Source: Hyphomicrobiales bacterium (GTDB taxonomy: Bacteria > Pseudomonadota > Alphaproteobacteria > Rhizobiales > Xanthobacteraceae). Taken from it: a stretch of 64,000 nucleotides of DNA. Below the pieces are notes generated by a model. That model was not told the DNA's origin, did no database searches, and saw only the letters and a list, made by a program, of their open reading frames with translations. The stretch lies in contig JADJPN010000005.1 of NCBI GenBank assembly GCA_016713235.1, positions 144,346 through 208,345 of the forward strand. The letters run 5' to 3'. Numbering within the stretch: position 1 is the first letter of the stretch; each line of letters starts with the position of its first letter. A program made the translations under genes and the position numbers. Positions 8,483 to 16,137 of this stretch are shown piece by piece.

Positions 8483-10702
8483 ATGGCTGGAACGACAAAG
8501 CGCATTCATGCGCTGCTTGGTGGCGCTGGAATAGCCGCGATTGCATTCGCTTCGCAGGCAGTAGCGCAAGTAACTTTGCTCGATGCGATAACGATCATCG
8601 CAACGCGGACGGAAGAATACGCAATCGACACGCTGGCACCGGTCAGCACGATCCGCGAGAACGAATTTCAACAGTTTCGGCCGACGCGCACGCACGAGAT
8701 CTTCACGGGCGTTCCTGGCGTCACCACGAGTTCGTCAGCGCAGGAAGCGTCAACCTCGATCAATATCCGCGGCATGCAGGACTTCGGCCGCGTCGCGGTG
8801 CTGGTCGATGGAGCGCGGCAGAATTACGCGCGTATCGGTCACCAGAGCGGCGCCGGTTCGTTCTTCCTCGAGTCCGAGCTTCTCGGCGGCGTCGATGTCG
8901 CTCGTGGACCGACGTCGAACATTTATGGCTCCGGCGCGATCGGCGGCGTGGTGACGTTCCGTACCAAAGACGTGGAAGACATTATCAGCCCCGGCGCGCC
9001 GTGGGGCGTGCAAGCCAATGCCAGCACCGGCACGAACGGTTTCAACGGCGTCGGTTCGCTTTTCTTTGCAAATCGCATCAGCCCGAACGCGGAATTCATC
9101 GTCGGCGGTTCGGTGCGCGATCAGGACAGTTACAAGTCCGGAGACGGGACCAAGGTTCCCCTGTCCGGACAGGAAGTGCAGACGTTCCTCATCAAGGGCA
9201 CGTTCCGGCCGGCGGAAGGTCATCAGATCAAGACAGGCCTCATTATCTATAACGCGGACTGGCTGAACGGCACGCCTCCCGGCACTGCCTTGCCGCTCGC
9301 AACGGTTACCCGCAATTTCAATTCGGTGAACACGACTGCGACGGTGAATTACAAATACAAGCCGCTCGACAGCCAGTTCGTCGACTTCGATTCGACGGTC
9401 TACTGGAACCGTGCGGATGTCACGACGCTGCTGCGGAACTACAACGTGGCGCCGACACCGACACAGCTCGGCATTTTTGGTCCCGTCGGAACACGCACAA
9501 GCTATCTGATCGATACGGTCGGCTTCGACCTGAACAACACCAGCCGCTTCTCGGCCGGCGGCTTCGAACATGCCTTCACCTACGGCGCCGACATGTTTCG
9601 CGACGACGTGCAGAACAATGCTACGGCGGGCTTCGGGGCTGGTTACAACCCGCGTGGTGAGCGGCAGGTTTCGGGCGGCTTCATGCAGTTGAAATCGACC
9701 TACTCGAGCTGGCTGCAATTCATCACCGCGCTTCGCTACGACAACTATTCGCTGGAAGGGATCAATCTGGCGAACGGCGGGGCGGTATCGAATAGCGGCG
9801 ACCGGCTCTCGCCGAAATTCACGATCGGCATTACGCCGATCCAATCGACGACGATCTTTGCGAGCTATGCCGAGGGCTATCGCGCGCCTGCCGTGACCGA
9901 GACGCTCGTCTCGGCGCAGCATCCTGGCGGTCCGGGCGCAAACTTTCCGTTTATTCCCAATCCCAATCTGCGGCCTGAAGTCGGCAAAAACATCGAGATT
10001 GGCTTGAACATCAAGCAGGACAACTGGCTTGTTGCCGGCGACAAGCTGCGCATTAAAACAGCGGTGTTCCAGAATAATGTCGATGACTTTATCGACACCG
10101 TGAATCTCACCCGCGCCGGCTTCCCCGGCGGAAGCGCGCTCTGTCCGGCCGGCCTCTTTCCCGGAGCGCCCTACTTCTTCTGCGTGCAGTACCAGAACAT
10201 CAATCAGGCTCGGATTACCGGCTTCGAGTTCGAAGGCATGTATGACCGCGGCTCATGGTTCGTCGGTCTCGCGGGTCATGTGATCCGGGGCGAGAACATC
10301 GAAACCGGCGCCGGTCTCAACAGCGTGCACCCGCCGATGGCTGCGGTTACCTTCGGCACGCGCTGGCTCGACGGCCGCCTGTCGACGGCGATCCGCTGGG
10401 CCGCGGTCGCCGCGAAGAAGCGTGAGGACATCACGGGCACACTCGCACAGCAGCTTCTTGTGGCAACCGGCAGCTACAATCTCGTGAACCTCTACGTCAG
10501 CTATCAGATCGATCCGACGTTGCAGCTCGGCTTCTCGGTCGAGAACCTGCTGAATGAGCAGTACAAAATCTACACCCACGAGTTCGCGTCGCCCGGCGTC
10601 ACGGCAAAACTATCGCTGCGAAAGATGTTCGGACCCGCGCCCGACCTGACCGCCGTTAACAACCTCAACACCGCCAGCCTGCGTCCGCAGGCGGCGCGCT
10701 GA
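8483..10702 (+). CDS. hmuR: TonB-dependent outer-membrane heme receptor
   Basis: 739 residues from the ATG at 8483. A signal peptide ends near SQAVAQ (residue 29), followed by a TonB-box-like LLDAITIIATRTEE. The plug domain carries STSINIRGMQDFGRVAVLVDG and VARGPTSNIYGSGAIGGVV. In the barrel, the YRAP and NPNL motifs flanking a ligand-contact region (GYRAPAVTE ... PNPNLRPEVG) are the hallmark of heme/hemoglobin receptors. Most receptors end in an aromatic residue after the last strand. Here the strand TAKLSLRKMF is followed by about 25 further residues ending RPQAAR. Divergent from hmuPTUV and followed by heme monooxygenase and tonB genes. Confidence 0.92.
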   Translation: MAGTTKRIHALLGGAGIAAIAFASQAVAQVTLLDAITIIATRTEEYAIDTLAPVSTIRENEFQQFRPTRTHEIFTGVPGVTTSSSAQEASTSINIRGMQDFGRVAVLVDGARQNYARIGHQSGAGSFFLESELLGGVDVARGPTSNIYGSGAIGGVVTFRTKDVEDIISPGAPWGVQANASTGTNGFNGVGSLFFANRISPNAEFIVGGSVRDQDSYKSGDGTKVPLSGQEVQTFLIKGTFRPAEGHQIKTGLIIYNADWLNGTPPGTALPLATVTRNFNSVNTTATVNYKYKPLDSQFVDFDSTVYWNRADVTTLLRNYNVAPTPTQLGIFGPVGTRTSYLIDTVGFDLNNTSRFSAGGFEHAFTYGADMFRDDVQNNATAGFGAGYNPRGERQVSGGFMQLKSTYSSWLQFITALRYDNYSLEGINLANGGAVSNSGDRLSPKFTIGITPIQSTTIFASYAEGYRAPAVTETLVSAQHPGGPGANFPFIPNPNLRPEVGKNIEIGLNIKQDNWLVAGDKLRIKTAVFQNNVDDFIDTVNLTRAGFPGGSALCPAGLFPGAPYFFCVQYQNINQARITGFEFEGMYDRGSWFVGLAGHVIRGENIETGAGLNSVHPPMAAVTFGTRWLDGRLSTAIRWAAVAAKKREDITGTLAQQLLVATGSYNLVNLYVSYQIDPTLQLGFSVENLLNEQYKIYTHEFASPGVTAKLSLRKMFGPAPDLTAVNNLNTASLRPQAAR

Positions 10703-10709
10703 CAAAACC

Positions 10710-10733
10710 GGCGCAGCCGTCCGCGGCTGCGCC
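10710..10733 (+). terminator. Strong hairpin after the heme receptor gene
   Basis: GGCGCAGCCG (10710-10719) and CGGCTGCGCC (10724-10733) form a perfect ten-pair stem with loop TCCG, starting eight bases after the receptor stop codon. There is no clear T-run, so it may attenuate transcription or protect the 3' end instead of acting as a full intrinsic terminator. Confidence 0.6.
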
Positions 10734-10754
10734 ACTTCATCTCCCCCGGGAGGT

Positions 10755-10788
10755 TAGGCGTTTTTGACAGCATTGTCGGAGACGCCTA
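10755..10788. promoter_or_regulatory. Inverted repeat upstream of the heme monooxygenase gene
   Basis: TAGGCGT (10755-10761) and ACGCCTA (10782-10788) are exact reverse complements 20 bases apart, 37 bp upstream of the next start codon. The interval contains TTTTTGACA, a plausible -35 element, so it may be an operator. No regulator could be assigned. Confidence 0.3.
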
Positions 10789-10824
10789 GCAAACCTAGCA
10801 ACCGCGAGGCAAAGGAACGCCAGC

Positions 10825-11163
10825 ATGTTTATCGCCATGAATCGCTTCAAAGTGACCCCAGGCCAGGAAAACGCCTTCGAGCGTGTCTGGCGCGAACGCG
10901 AATCCTACCTGCATACGATGGCTGGATTCATGGAGTTTCACCTCCTGAAGGGCCCGAAGAAGGACGATCACACTCTGTATTCGTCGCACACCGCCTGGAA
11001 GACCAAGAACGATTTCGAGAACTGGACCAACTCCGAGGGCTTCAAGAAGGCGCATGCGCGTGCCGGCGATAACAAGCCGGCCGTGCCGATGTATCTCGGC
11101 CACCCGGAGTTCGAAGGCTTCGAGTCCGTGCTCGAACAGAAAGCACCCGGCAAGGCAGCCTAA
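10825..11163 (+). CDS. hmuQ: IsdG-type heme-degrading monooxygenase (HmuQ/HmuD-like)
   Basis: 112 residues of the antibiotic-biosynthesis-monooxygenase fold. The IsdG catalytic triad Asn-Trp-His is visible at N6 (AMNRF), W67 (FENWTNS) and H77 (KKAHA), matching the spacing in characterised IsdG enzymes. It would open imported heme in the cytosol and release iron. AAGGAA precedes the ATG. It sits between the heme receptor and tonB, five bases ahead of the latter, completing an uptake-and-degradation cluster as in Bradyrhizobium. Confidence 0.88.
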   Translation: MFIAMNRFKVTPGQENAFERVWRERESYLHTMAGFMEFHLLKGPKKDDHTLYSSHTAWKTKNDFENWTNSEGFKKAHARAGDNKPAVPMYLGHPEFEGFESVLEQKAPGKAA

Positions 11164-11168
11164 GACAC

Positions 11169-12245
11169 ATGATCGGCAGCGCGCCAAAGCCGGCACGGCG
11201 GAAAGAGGAAGCGCCTCCAAGCGCGGCCATCTTGCCGTTCCGGCTGCGCGCAAGCCGGTCAGACGATTCAAAGACCGGCAAGACGGTTCCGGTCGTCGAG
11301 ATCGAGCGCAAACCGTCCGCTTCTAAAACACATAAAATAGAGTCTACGACGATCGCGGCGAAAGATCGCCCGACGATAATCCCCGCGCGTTATCGCGGCT
11401 GGTTGCAGCAGGCATTGATCGCGGCCGCGCTGCTTCATCTTATCGTGTTTGCTTTGCTCCACTTCCAGTTCGTGAACGACGTGGAACGGGCCGCGAATTC
11501 CGGTGGCAATATTTCCGACGGAACGAATGTGATCGATATCGAGATCGTTGCCGAGGTTAAGCTACCGCCGTCCAAAGTGCAGACAAATATGACGGCGCCG
11601 GACGCAACGAAGCAGACCAATACGCCGCCGCAGGTTAAGCAGCAGGAAGAACAGAAAGAAGCACAGAAGGCCGAAGCCGCGCCGAATAACGCGCAGGAGC
11701 TGGCGCTACCGAAAGAAGAACTCACCGTTCCGCGCAAGGCGGAAGATGCTCCGGCCGCACAATCTCCCAATCAGGAGAAGCAGGACACCGTTGAGGTACA
11801 GCAGAAGAAAGTCGAGCGGCCAAAGACGGAAGATCGAAAAAAGAAGCAGGAACAGGCAGCCCCCAGCACGGCTGCCGCGCCGAACCGCGCTGCTGGAAAC
11901 CGCAGTAACCAGCCGCAAGCCGGCGCGAATGGCGTGCGCCAGAGCGGCGGTAACGCCAACGCGTCCGCCTATAGCGCGATGGTGATCGCGCACCTCCAGC
12001 GCTTCCGCATTTACCCAGAACAAGCGCGTGCGGCGCGCATCACAGGCGTCAGCATGGTTCGCTTTACGCTTGCGGCTTCTGGGAACGTGATTTCCGTTTC
12101 GCTGGCCGGCAGCAGCGGCACCGGCGTGCTCGATCAGGCTGCGATTGCGATGGTGCGGCGCGCGTCGCCCTTCCCGCCAATCCCGGCATCGCTCGGCCGC
12201 GGCAACATGACTTTCGCCGCGCCGGTCCGCTTTAATCTGCGCTAG
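11169..12245 (+). CDS. tonB: Energy transducer TonB
   Basis: 358 residues. A single membrane helix lies at about residues 79-100 (WLQQALIAAALLHLIVFALLHF). It is followed by a long Pro/Lys/Glu/Gln-rich periplasmic spacer and a C-terminal TonB domain: YSAMVIAHLQRFRIYPEQAR, then GVLDQAAIAMVRRASPFPPIP and a final FAAPVRFNLR. It would energise the nearby heme receptor. The roughly 78-residue cytoplasmic extension before the helix is longer than in enteric TonB. No exbB or exbD lies in this window, so those partners must be elsewhere. Converges on tgt with only three bases between. Confidence 0.9.
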   Translation: MIGSAPKPARRKEEAPPSAAILPFRLRASRSDDSKTGKTVPVVEIERKPSASKTHKIESTTIAAKDRPTIIPARYRGWLQQALIAAALLHLIVFALLHFQFVNDVERAANSGGNISDGTNVIDIEIVAEVKLPPSKVQTNMTAPDATKQTNTPPQVKQQEEQKEAQKAEAAPNNAQELALPKEELTVPRKAEDAPAAQSPNQEKQDTVEVQQKKVERPKTEDRKKKQEQAAPSTAAAPNRAAGNRSNQPQAGANGVRQSGGNANASAYSAMVIAHLQRFRIYPEQARAARITGVSMVRFTLAASGNVISVSLAGSSGTGVLDQAAIAMVRRASPFPPIPASLGRGNMTFAAPVRFNLR

Positions 12246-12248
12246 CGA

Positions 12249-13367
12249 TTACGCCGCTTCCGCTTCGCCACGGGCCCAGGCTTCCGTCGTTTCGGCGGCA
12301 TACCGCGCGAAACTTCCCGCACTGATCGCTTCGCGCGCACCGGCCATCAGCGATTGGTAATAAGCCACGTTCACCCAGCTCAGCAGCATCGCGCCCAGCA
12401 TCTCGTTCGCCTTGAAGAGATGATGCAGATAGGCGCGCGAATAGTCGCGCGCCGCCGGGCAATCGCTGGTTTCGTCCAGCGGTCGCGGATCCTCGGTGTG
12501 ACGCGCATTCTTCAGGTTCAATTGTCCGAAGCGCGTATAGGCATGGGCGTGCCGCCCCGCGCGCGTCGGCATTACGCAATCGAACATGTCGATCCCGCGC
12601 GCGACTGCCTTCAGGAGGTCGTCGGGCGTACCGACGCCCATAAGATAGCGCGGCTTGTCGGCCGGCAACGCTGGCATCGTCGCTTCGATCATCTGCAGCA
12701 TGATCTCCTGCGGTTCGCCGACCGCAAGACCGCCGATCGCATACCCGTCGAAACCGATGTTCGTCAGTCCCTTGGCCGACTCCAGACGCAATGGCACCGA
12801 CGATCCGCCCTGCACGATGCCGAAAATCGCGCGGTCCTTGGGCGCGCCGAACGCTTTCTTCGAACGCTCCGCCCAGCGCAAAGAGAGGCGCATCGCGCGC
12901 TCCATCTCCTCATCGGAGCACGGCAGGCGCACGCATTCGTCGAGCTGCATCGAGATATCGGAACCCAGCAGCGCCTGAATTTCCATCGCGCGCTCCGGCG
13001 TCAGCGCATAGGCGCTGCCATCGATATGCGAGCGAAACTTCACACCGTTTTCATCCAGCGTGCGGAGCTTTGCGAGCGACATCACCTGAAAGCCGCCGGA
13101 GTCCGTCAGGATCGGCCCCGGCCAATTCATGAACTTGTGCAGGCCGCCGAGCTTTGCGACGCGTTCGGCACCCGGCCGCAGCATCAGATGGTAGACGTTG
13201 CCGAGTACGATATCGGCGCCGGTCGAGCGCACGGTTTCCGGCAGCATTGCCTTGACGGTGGCGGCGGTCCCCACTGGCATGAACGCGGGCGTGCGGATGA
13301 CGCCGCGAGAGGTCATAAGCTCGCCGCGCCGCGCTGTGCCGTCGGTTGCCAACAGGTTGAATTTCAT
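12249..13367 (-). CDS. tgt: Queuine/preQ1 tRNA-guanine transglycosylase
   Basis: 372 residues; exchanges guanine-34 for preQ1 in GUN-anticodon tRNAs, the step before QueA. Present are the active-site region ILTDSGGFQVMSL, the substrate-pocket GIVQGG, and GIDMFDCVMPTRAGRHAHA with the nucleophilic aspartate (FDC). Bacterial Tgt normally binds structural zinc through C-x-C-x2-C and a downstream His. Here that stretch reads TSDCPAARDYSRAYLHHL, keeping only the middle cysteine and the histidine region. The nine-base gap from queA indicates a queA-tgt operon. Confidence 0.95.
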   Translation of the reverse strand: MKFNLLATDGTARRGELMTSRGVIRTPAFMPVGTAATVKAMLPETVRSTGADIVLGNVYHLMLRPGAERVAKLGGLHKFMNWPGPILTDSGGFQVMSLAKLRTLDENGVKFRSHIDGSAYALTPERAMEIQALLGSDISMQLDECVRLPCSDEEMERAMRLSLRWAERSKKAFGAPKDRAIFGIVQGGSSVPLRLESAKGLTNIGFDGYAIGGLAVGEPQEIMLQMIEATMPALPADKPRYLMGVGTPDDLLKAVARGIDMFDCVMPTRAGRHAHAYTRFGQLNLKNARHTEDPRPLDETSDCPAARDYSRAYLHHLFKANEMLGAMLLSWVNVAYYQSLMAGAREAISAGSFARYAAETTEAWARGEAEAA

Positions 13368-13376
13368 CGCGGACTT

Positions 13377-14462
13377 TTAGCGCGGCGTTTCCGGAAAGAG
13401 CAAACTGCCATCGCCATAAGAGTAAAACCGGTATCCGTTAGCAATTGCGTGCGCGTAAGCCTGCTTCATGCGCTCAAGGCCGGCAAAAGCGCTGACCAGC
13501 ATGAACAGCGTGGAGCGCGGCAGATGGAAGTTCGTGAGCAACGCATCGACCGCCCGGAAACGATAGCCCGGCGTAATGAAGATGGCGGTCTCGCCGGCAA
13601 AGGGCTTTACCTCGCCGCTCTCGCTTGTTGCGGACTCCAGCAGCCTTAGCGCTGTTGTCCCGACCGCGATTACCCGGCCGCCCTTGGTTCGCGCTTCGTT
13701 GATCTCCCGCGCCGTTTGGGGGCTGATCACGCCATACTCCGCATGCATCTTGTGAAACGACAGATCGTCGGTCTTCACCGGCAGAAACGTGCCCGCGCCG
13801 ACATGGAGCGTCACGCGTTGAACGCCGATCCCCGCAACCGCGAGCCTCTTCGAGAGGGCATCCGTGAAATGCAGTCCGGCGGTCGGCGCCGCGACCGAGC
13901 CTTCATGCGCGGCGAACATGGTCTGGTAGTCCTTGCGGTCGCGGTCGTCATCTTCGCGCTTCGACGCGATGTAGGGAGGCAAGGGAATATGACCCAGCGC
14001 GTCGATCGCTTCGTCCAGTACCGCGCCGTGAAAGTCGAAGCCGAGCGTGATCTCGCCGCCCTCGCCTTTGTCTTCGACCGTGGCATCGAGCGCGCCGAGC
14101 AGACAGACGCGGGACTCATGACCGAAGCGGATCCGGTCTCCTACATGTAAACGCTTCGCGGGCCTTGCCAGCGCTTGCCAGCGTTCCGGCGATAGCCGTT
14201 TCAGCAGCGTCGTTTCGACTTCGACATTGACGCCGTTACGCTCGCGCGTGCCGATCAGCCGCGCTGGAATGACTTTGGTGTCGTTGACGACGAGCACGTC
14301 GCCGCTTCGGAGCAGCGACGGAAGATCGGAGACAACACGGTCTTCGAGTTCCGGCGCCGCGTCCGGCCGCACGACAAGCAGCTTTGCAGAGTCGCGCGGC
14401 TCCGCGGGCCGGAGCGCAATTGCGTCCTGCGGTAAATCGAAGTCGAAATCGGCAGTACGCAT
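13377..14462 (-). CDS. queA: S-adenosylmethionine:tRNA ribosyltransferase-isomerase
   Basis: Makes epoxyqueuosine from preQ1-modified tRNA using SAM. The protein begins MRTADFDFDLPQDAIALRPAEPRDSAKLLV, a textbook QueA start, and contains AAPTAGLHFTDAL, VTLHVGAGTFLPVK and LLTNFHLPRSTLFMLVSAFAG. I chose the ATG at 14462 (361 residues); a TTG five codons upstream is possible. It precedes tgt, so the last two steps that act on tRNA are encoded together. Confidence 0.95.
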   Translation of the reverse strand: MRTADFDFDLPQDAIALRPAEPRDSAKLLVVRPDAAPELEDRVVSDLPSLLRSGDVLVVNDTKVIPARLIGTRERNGVNVEVETTLLKRLSPERWQALARPAKRLHVGDRIRFGHESRVCLLGALDATVEDKGEGGEITLGFDFHGAVLDEAIDALGHIPLPPYIASKREDDDRDRKDYQTMFAAHEGSVAAPTAGLHFTDALSKRLAVAGIGVQRVTLHVGAGTFLPVKTDDLSFHKMHAEYGVISPQTAREINEARTKGGRVIAVGTTALRLLESATSESGEVKPFAGETAIFITPGYRFRAVDALLTNFHLPRSTLFMLVSAFAGLERMKQAYAHAIANGYRFYSYGDGSLLFPETPR

Positions 14463-14489
14463 TCCTCGCGCGGACAAGGCCCGCGCCGC

Positions 14490-14942
14490 TTATGCCACCA
14501 TCTTGGCGGAGACGATCTTGTCGGGGTTCTTCACCGGCTCGCCGCGCTTGATCTTGTCGACATTCTCCATGCCTTCGATCACCTTGCCCCAGACCGTGTA
14601 CTGGTTGTCGAGGAAACGGGCGTCGTCGAAGCAGATGAAGAACTGGCTGTCGCCGGAATCCGGGCTGGCGGCGCGAGCCATCGAAACGATTCCGCGCACA
14701 TGCGGTTCGTCGTTGAATTCCGCTTTCAGCTTCTTGCCGGAGCCGCCCGTGCCGGTGCCGTGCGGGCATCCGGTTTGCGCCATGAAGCCATCGATCACGC
14801 GGTGGAAGACGACGCCGTTATAGAAGCCGTCGTTCACCAGTTCCTTGATCCGCGCGACATGGCCCGGTGCGAGGTCGGGCCGCATCTTGATCGTGACCGG
14901 ACCTTGCGTGGTTTCCAGCAGCAGCGTGTTTTCGTCAGCCAT
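14490..14942 (-). CDS. ppiB: Cytosolic peptidyl-prolyl cis-trans isomerase (cyclophilin)
   Basis: 150 residues, no signal peptide, cyclophilin fold. Active-site segments are present: FYNGVVFHRVIDGFMAQTG with the catalytic arginine, SQFFICFDDARFLD, and YTVWGKVIEGM. It accelerates prolyl isomerisation during folding. A second, exported cyclophilin gene lies immediately upstream, and the pair resembles an old duplication with one copy given a signal peptide. Confidence 0.93.
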   Translation of the reverse strand: MADENTLLLETTQGPVTIKMRPDLAPGHVARIKELVNDGFYNGVVFHRVIDGFMAQTGCPHGTGTGGSGKKLKAEFNDEPHVRGIVSMARAASPDSGDSQFFICFDDARFLDNQYTVWGKVIEGMENVDKIKRGEPVKNPDKIVSAKMVA

Positions 14943-14953
14943 TGTTCTGTTCC

Positions 14954-15574
14954 TTATTTGCCAGGAACCGCACGCGTGATGCGGTCCGGAGTGCGGGGCG
15001 GTTCGCCCTTGTTGATCTTGTCGACGACATTCATGCCGGAAACGACTTCGCCGACTACGGTATACTGCCCGTTCAGCGCCGATTGTTCGGCAAACATAAT
15101 GAAGAACTGGCTGTTCGCGGAATTGTTGTTGCCGCCCTTGCGCGCCATGCCGACGATGCCGCGGCGGAACGGAACGCTCGAGAACTCCGCCTTCAGATCG
15201 GGATGTTTCGAGCCGCCGGTGCCGTCCCCGTTCTGGCCGTCGCCGGTCTGCGCCATGAACCCGTCGATCACACGATGAAACGGCACGTTGTTATAGAAGC
15301 CTTCACTCGCGAGTTGCCGAAGCCGCGCGGCGTGACCGGGTGCAATATCCGTGCGCAAGCGGATCACGATCGTACCCTTCGTCGTCTCCAGCGTCAGCGT
15401 ATCGCCGCCCGCCGCCTTTGTTTTGGTTTGCGCCGTCTTCTTTTCGACCTTGTTTTCGGACTTGGCCTTTTGATCGGGCACCGCGCCGCGCCAGGGATCG
15501 AAGTTCTGCTGCGCAAACGCCGCAGCCGGGATCAGCAGCGCGGATAGAATGATTGCGAGATGGAATTTACGCAT
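14954..15574 (-). CDS. Periplasmic peptidyl-prolyl cis-trans isomerase (cyclophilin)
   Basis: 206 residues with a signal peptide (MRKFHLAIILSALLIPAAAFA) and a Lys/Glu-rich linker before a cyclophilin domain containing FYNNVPFHRVIDGFMAQTG, NSQFFIMFAE and YTVVGEVVSGM. It should act on proline bonds of envelope proteins. The gap to the downstream cytosolic copy is eleven bases, and both probably share the coaD transcript. Confidence 0.92.
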   Translation of the reverse strand: MRKFHLAIILSALLIPAAAFAQQNFDPWRGAVPDQKAKSENKVEKKTAQTKTKAAGGDTLTLETTKGTIVIRLRTDIAPGHAARLRQLASEGFYNNVPFHRVIDGFMAQTGDGQNGDGTGGSKHPDLKAEFSSVPFRRGIVGMARKGGNNNSANSQFFIMFAEQSALNGQYTVVGEVVSGMNVVDKINKGEPPRTPDRITRAVPGK

Positions 15575-15590
15575 CGGGATTCCTCGGTAG

Positions 15591-16094
15591 CTATTTCTTC
15601 TTCGCGAATTGCGCGGAGAGCTTCTTGGCTACGAAATCAGGCACGAATTTGGACACGTCGCCGCCCATCGCCGCGATCTGGCGAACCAGCGTGCCGGTGA
15701 TATGCCGGGTTGGCGGGGTTGCCGGAATGAACACCGTCTGGATCTGCGGCGCCATTTCGCCGTTCATGCCGCTCATCTGCATCTCGTAATCGAAATCGGT
15801 GCCGTCGCGCAGACCCCGGATCAGCAGCGTCGCCTTGGCTTTTCTGGCGGCGGCAATCACCAGCCCATCGAAGGTGATGACCTCGATCTTCACTTTATAT
15901 GCGCGGGCGATGGATGCGCTGGCTTTCTCGATCATGGCTTTGCGCTCTTCAGCGTCAAAGACCGGCTTCTTGCCGGGATGGACGCCGATCGCGACGATCA
16001 AACGGTCGCATATGCGCGCCGACGCTTCCAGCACGTCGAGATGACCGCTCGTGATGGGGTCGAAAGTACCGGCGTAAATTCCGATGCGTTCCAT
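15591..16094 (-). CDS. coaD: Pantetheine-phosphate adenylyltransferase
   Basis: 167 residues; the penultimate coenzyme A step, transferring AMP from ATP to 4'-phosphopantetheine. The nucleotidyltransferase motif is GTFDPITSGHLDVL near the N-terminus, LLIRGLRDGTDFDYE lies in the middle, and the second motif is HITGTLVRQIA. Full length and standard. It lies between gyrA and the cyclophilins, an order typical of Rhizobiales. Confidence 0.96.
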   Translation of the reverse strand: MERIGIYAGTFDPITSGHLDVLEASARICDRLIVAIGVHPGKKPVFDAEERKAMIEKASASIARAYKVKIEVITFDGLVIAAARKAKATLLIRGLRDGTDFDYEMQMSGMNGEMAPQIQTVFIPATPPTRHITGTLVRQIAAMGGDVSKFVPDFVAKKLSAQFAKKK

Positions 16095-16137
16095 GCCGAC
16101 TGCTTATCCCTCTTCGCCGCTGCCTGTGAAATCGGCG

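Noticed and set aside
8750..9922. A 390-codon frame antisense to the heme receptor
   Set aside because: Shadow frame; the receptor has all its family motifs on the plus strand.
12354..13649. A 431-codon plus-strand frame over tgt and queA
   Set aside because: Spans the junction of two clearly real minus-strand genes and has no domain.
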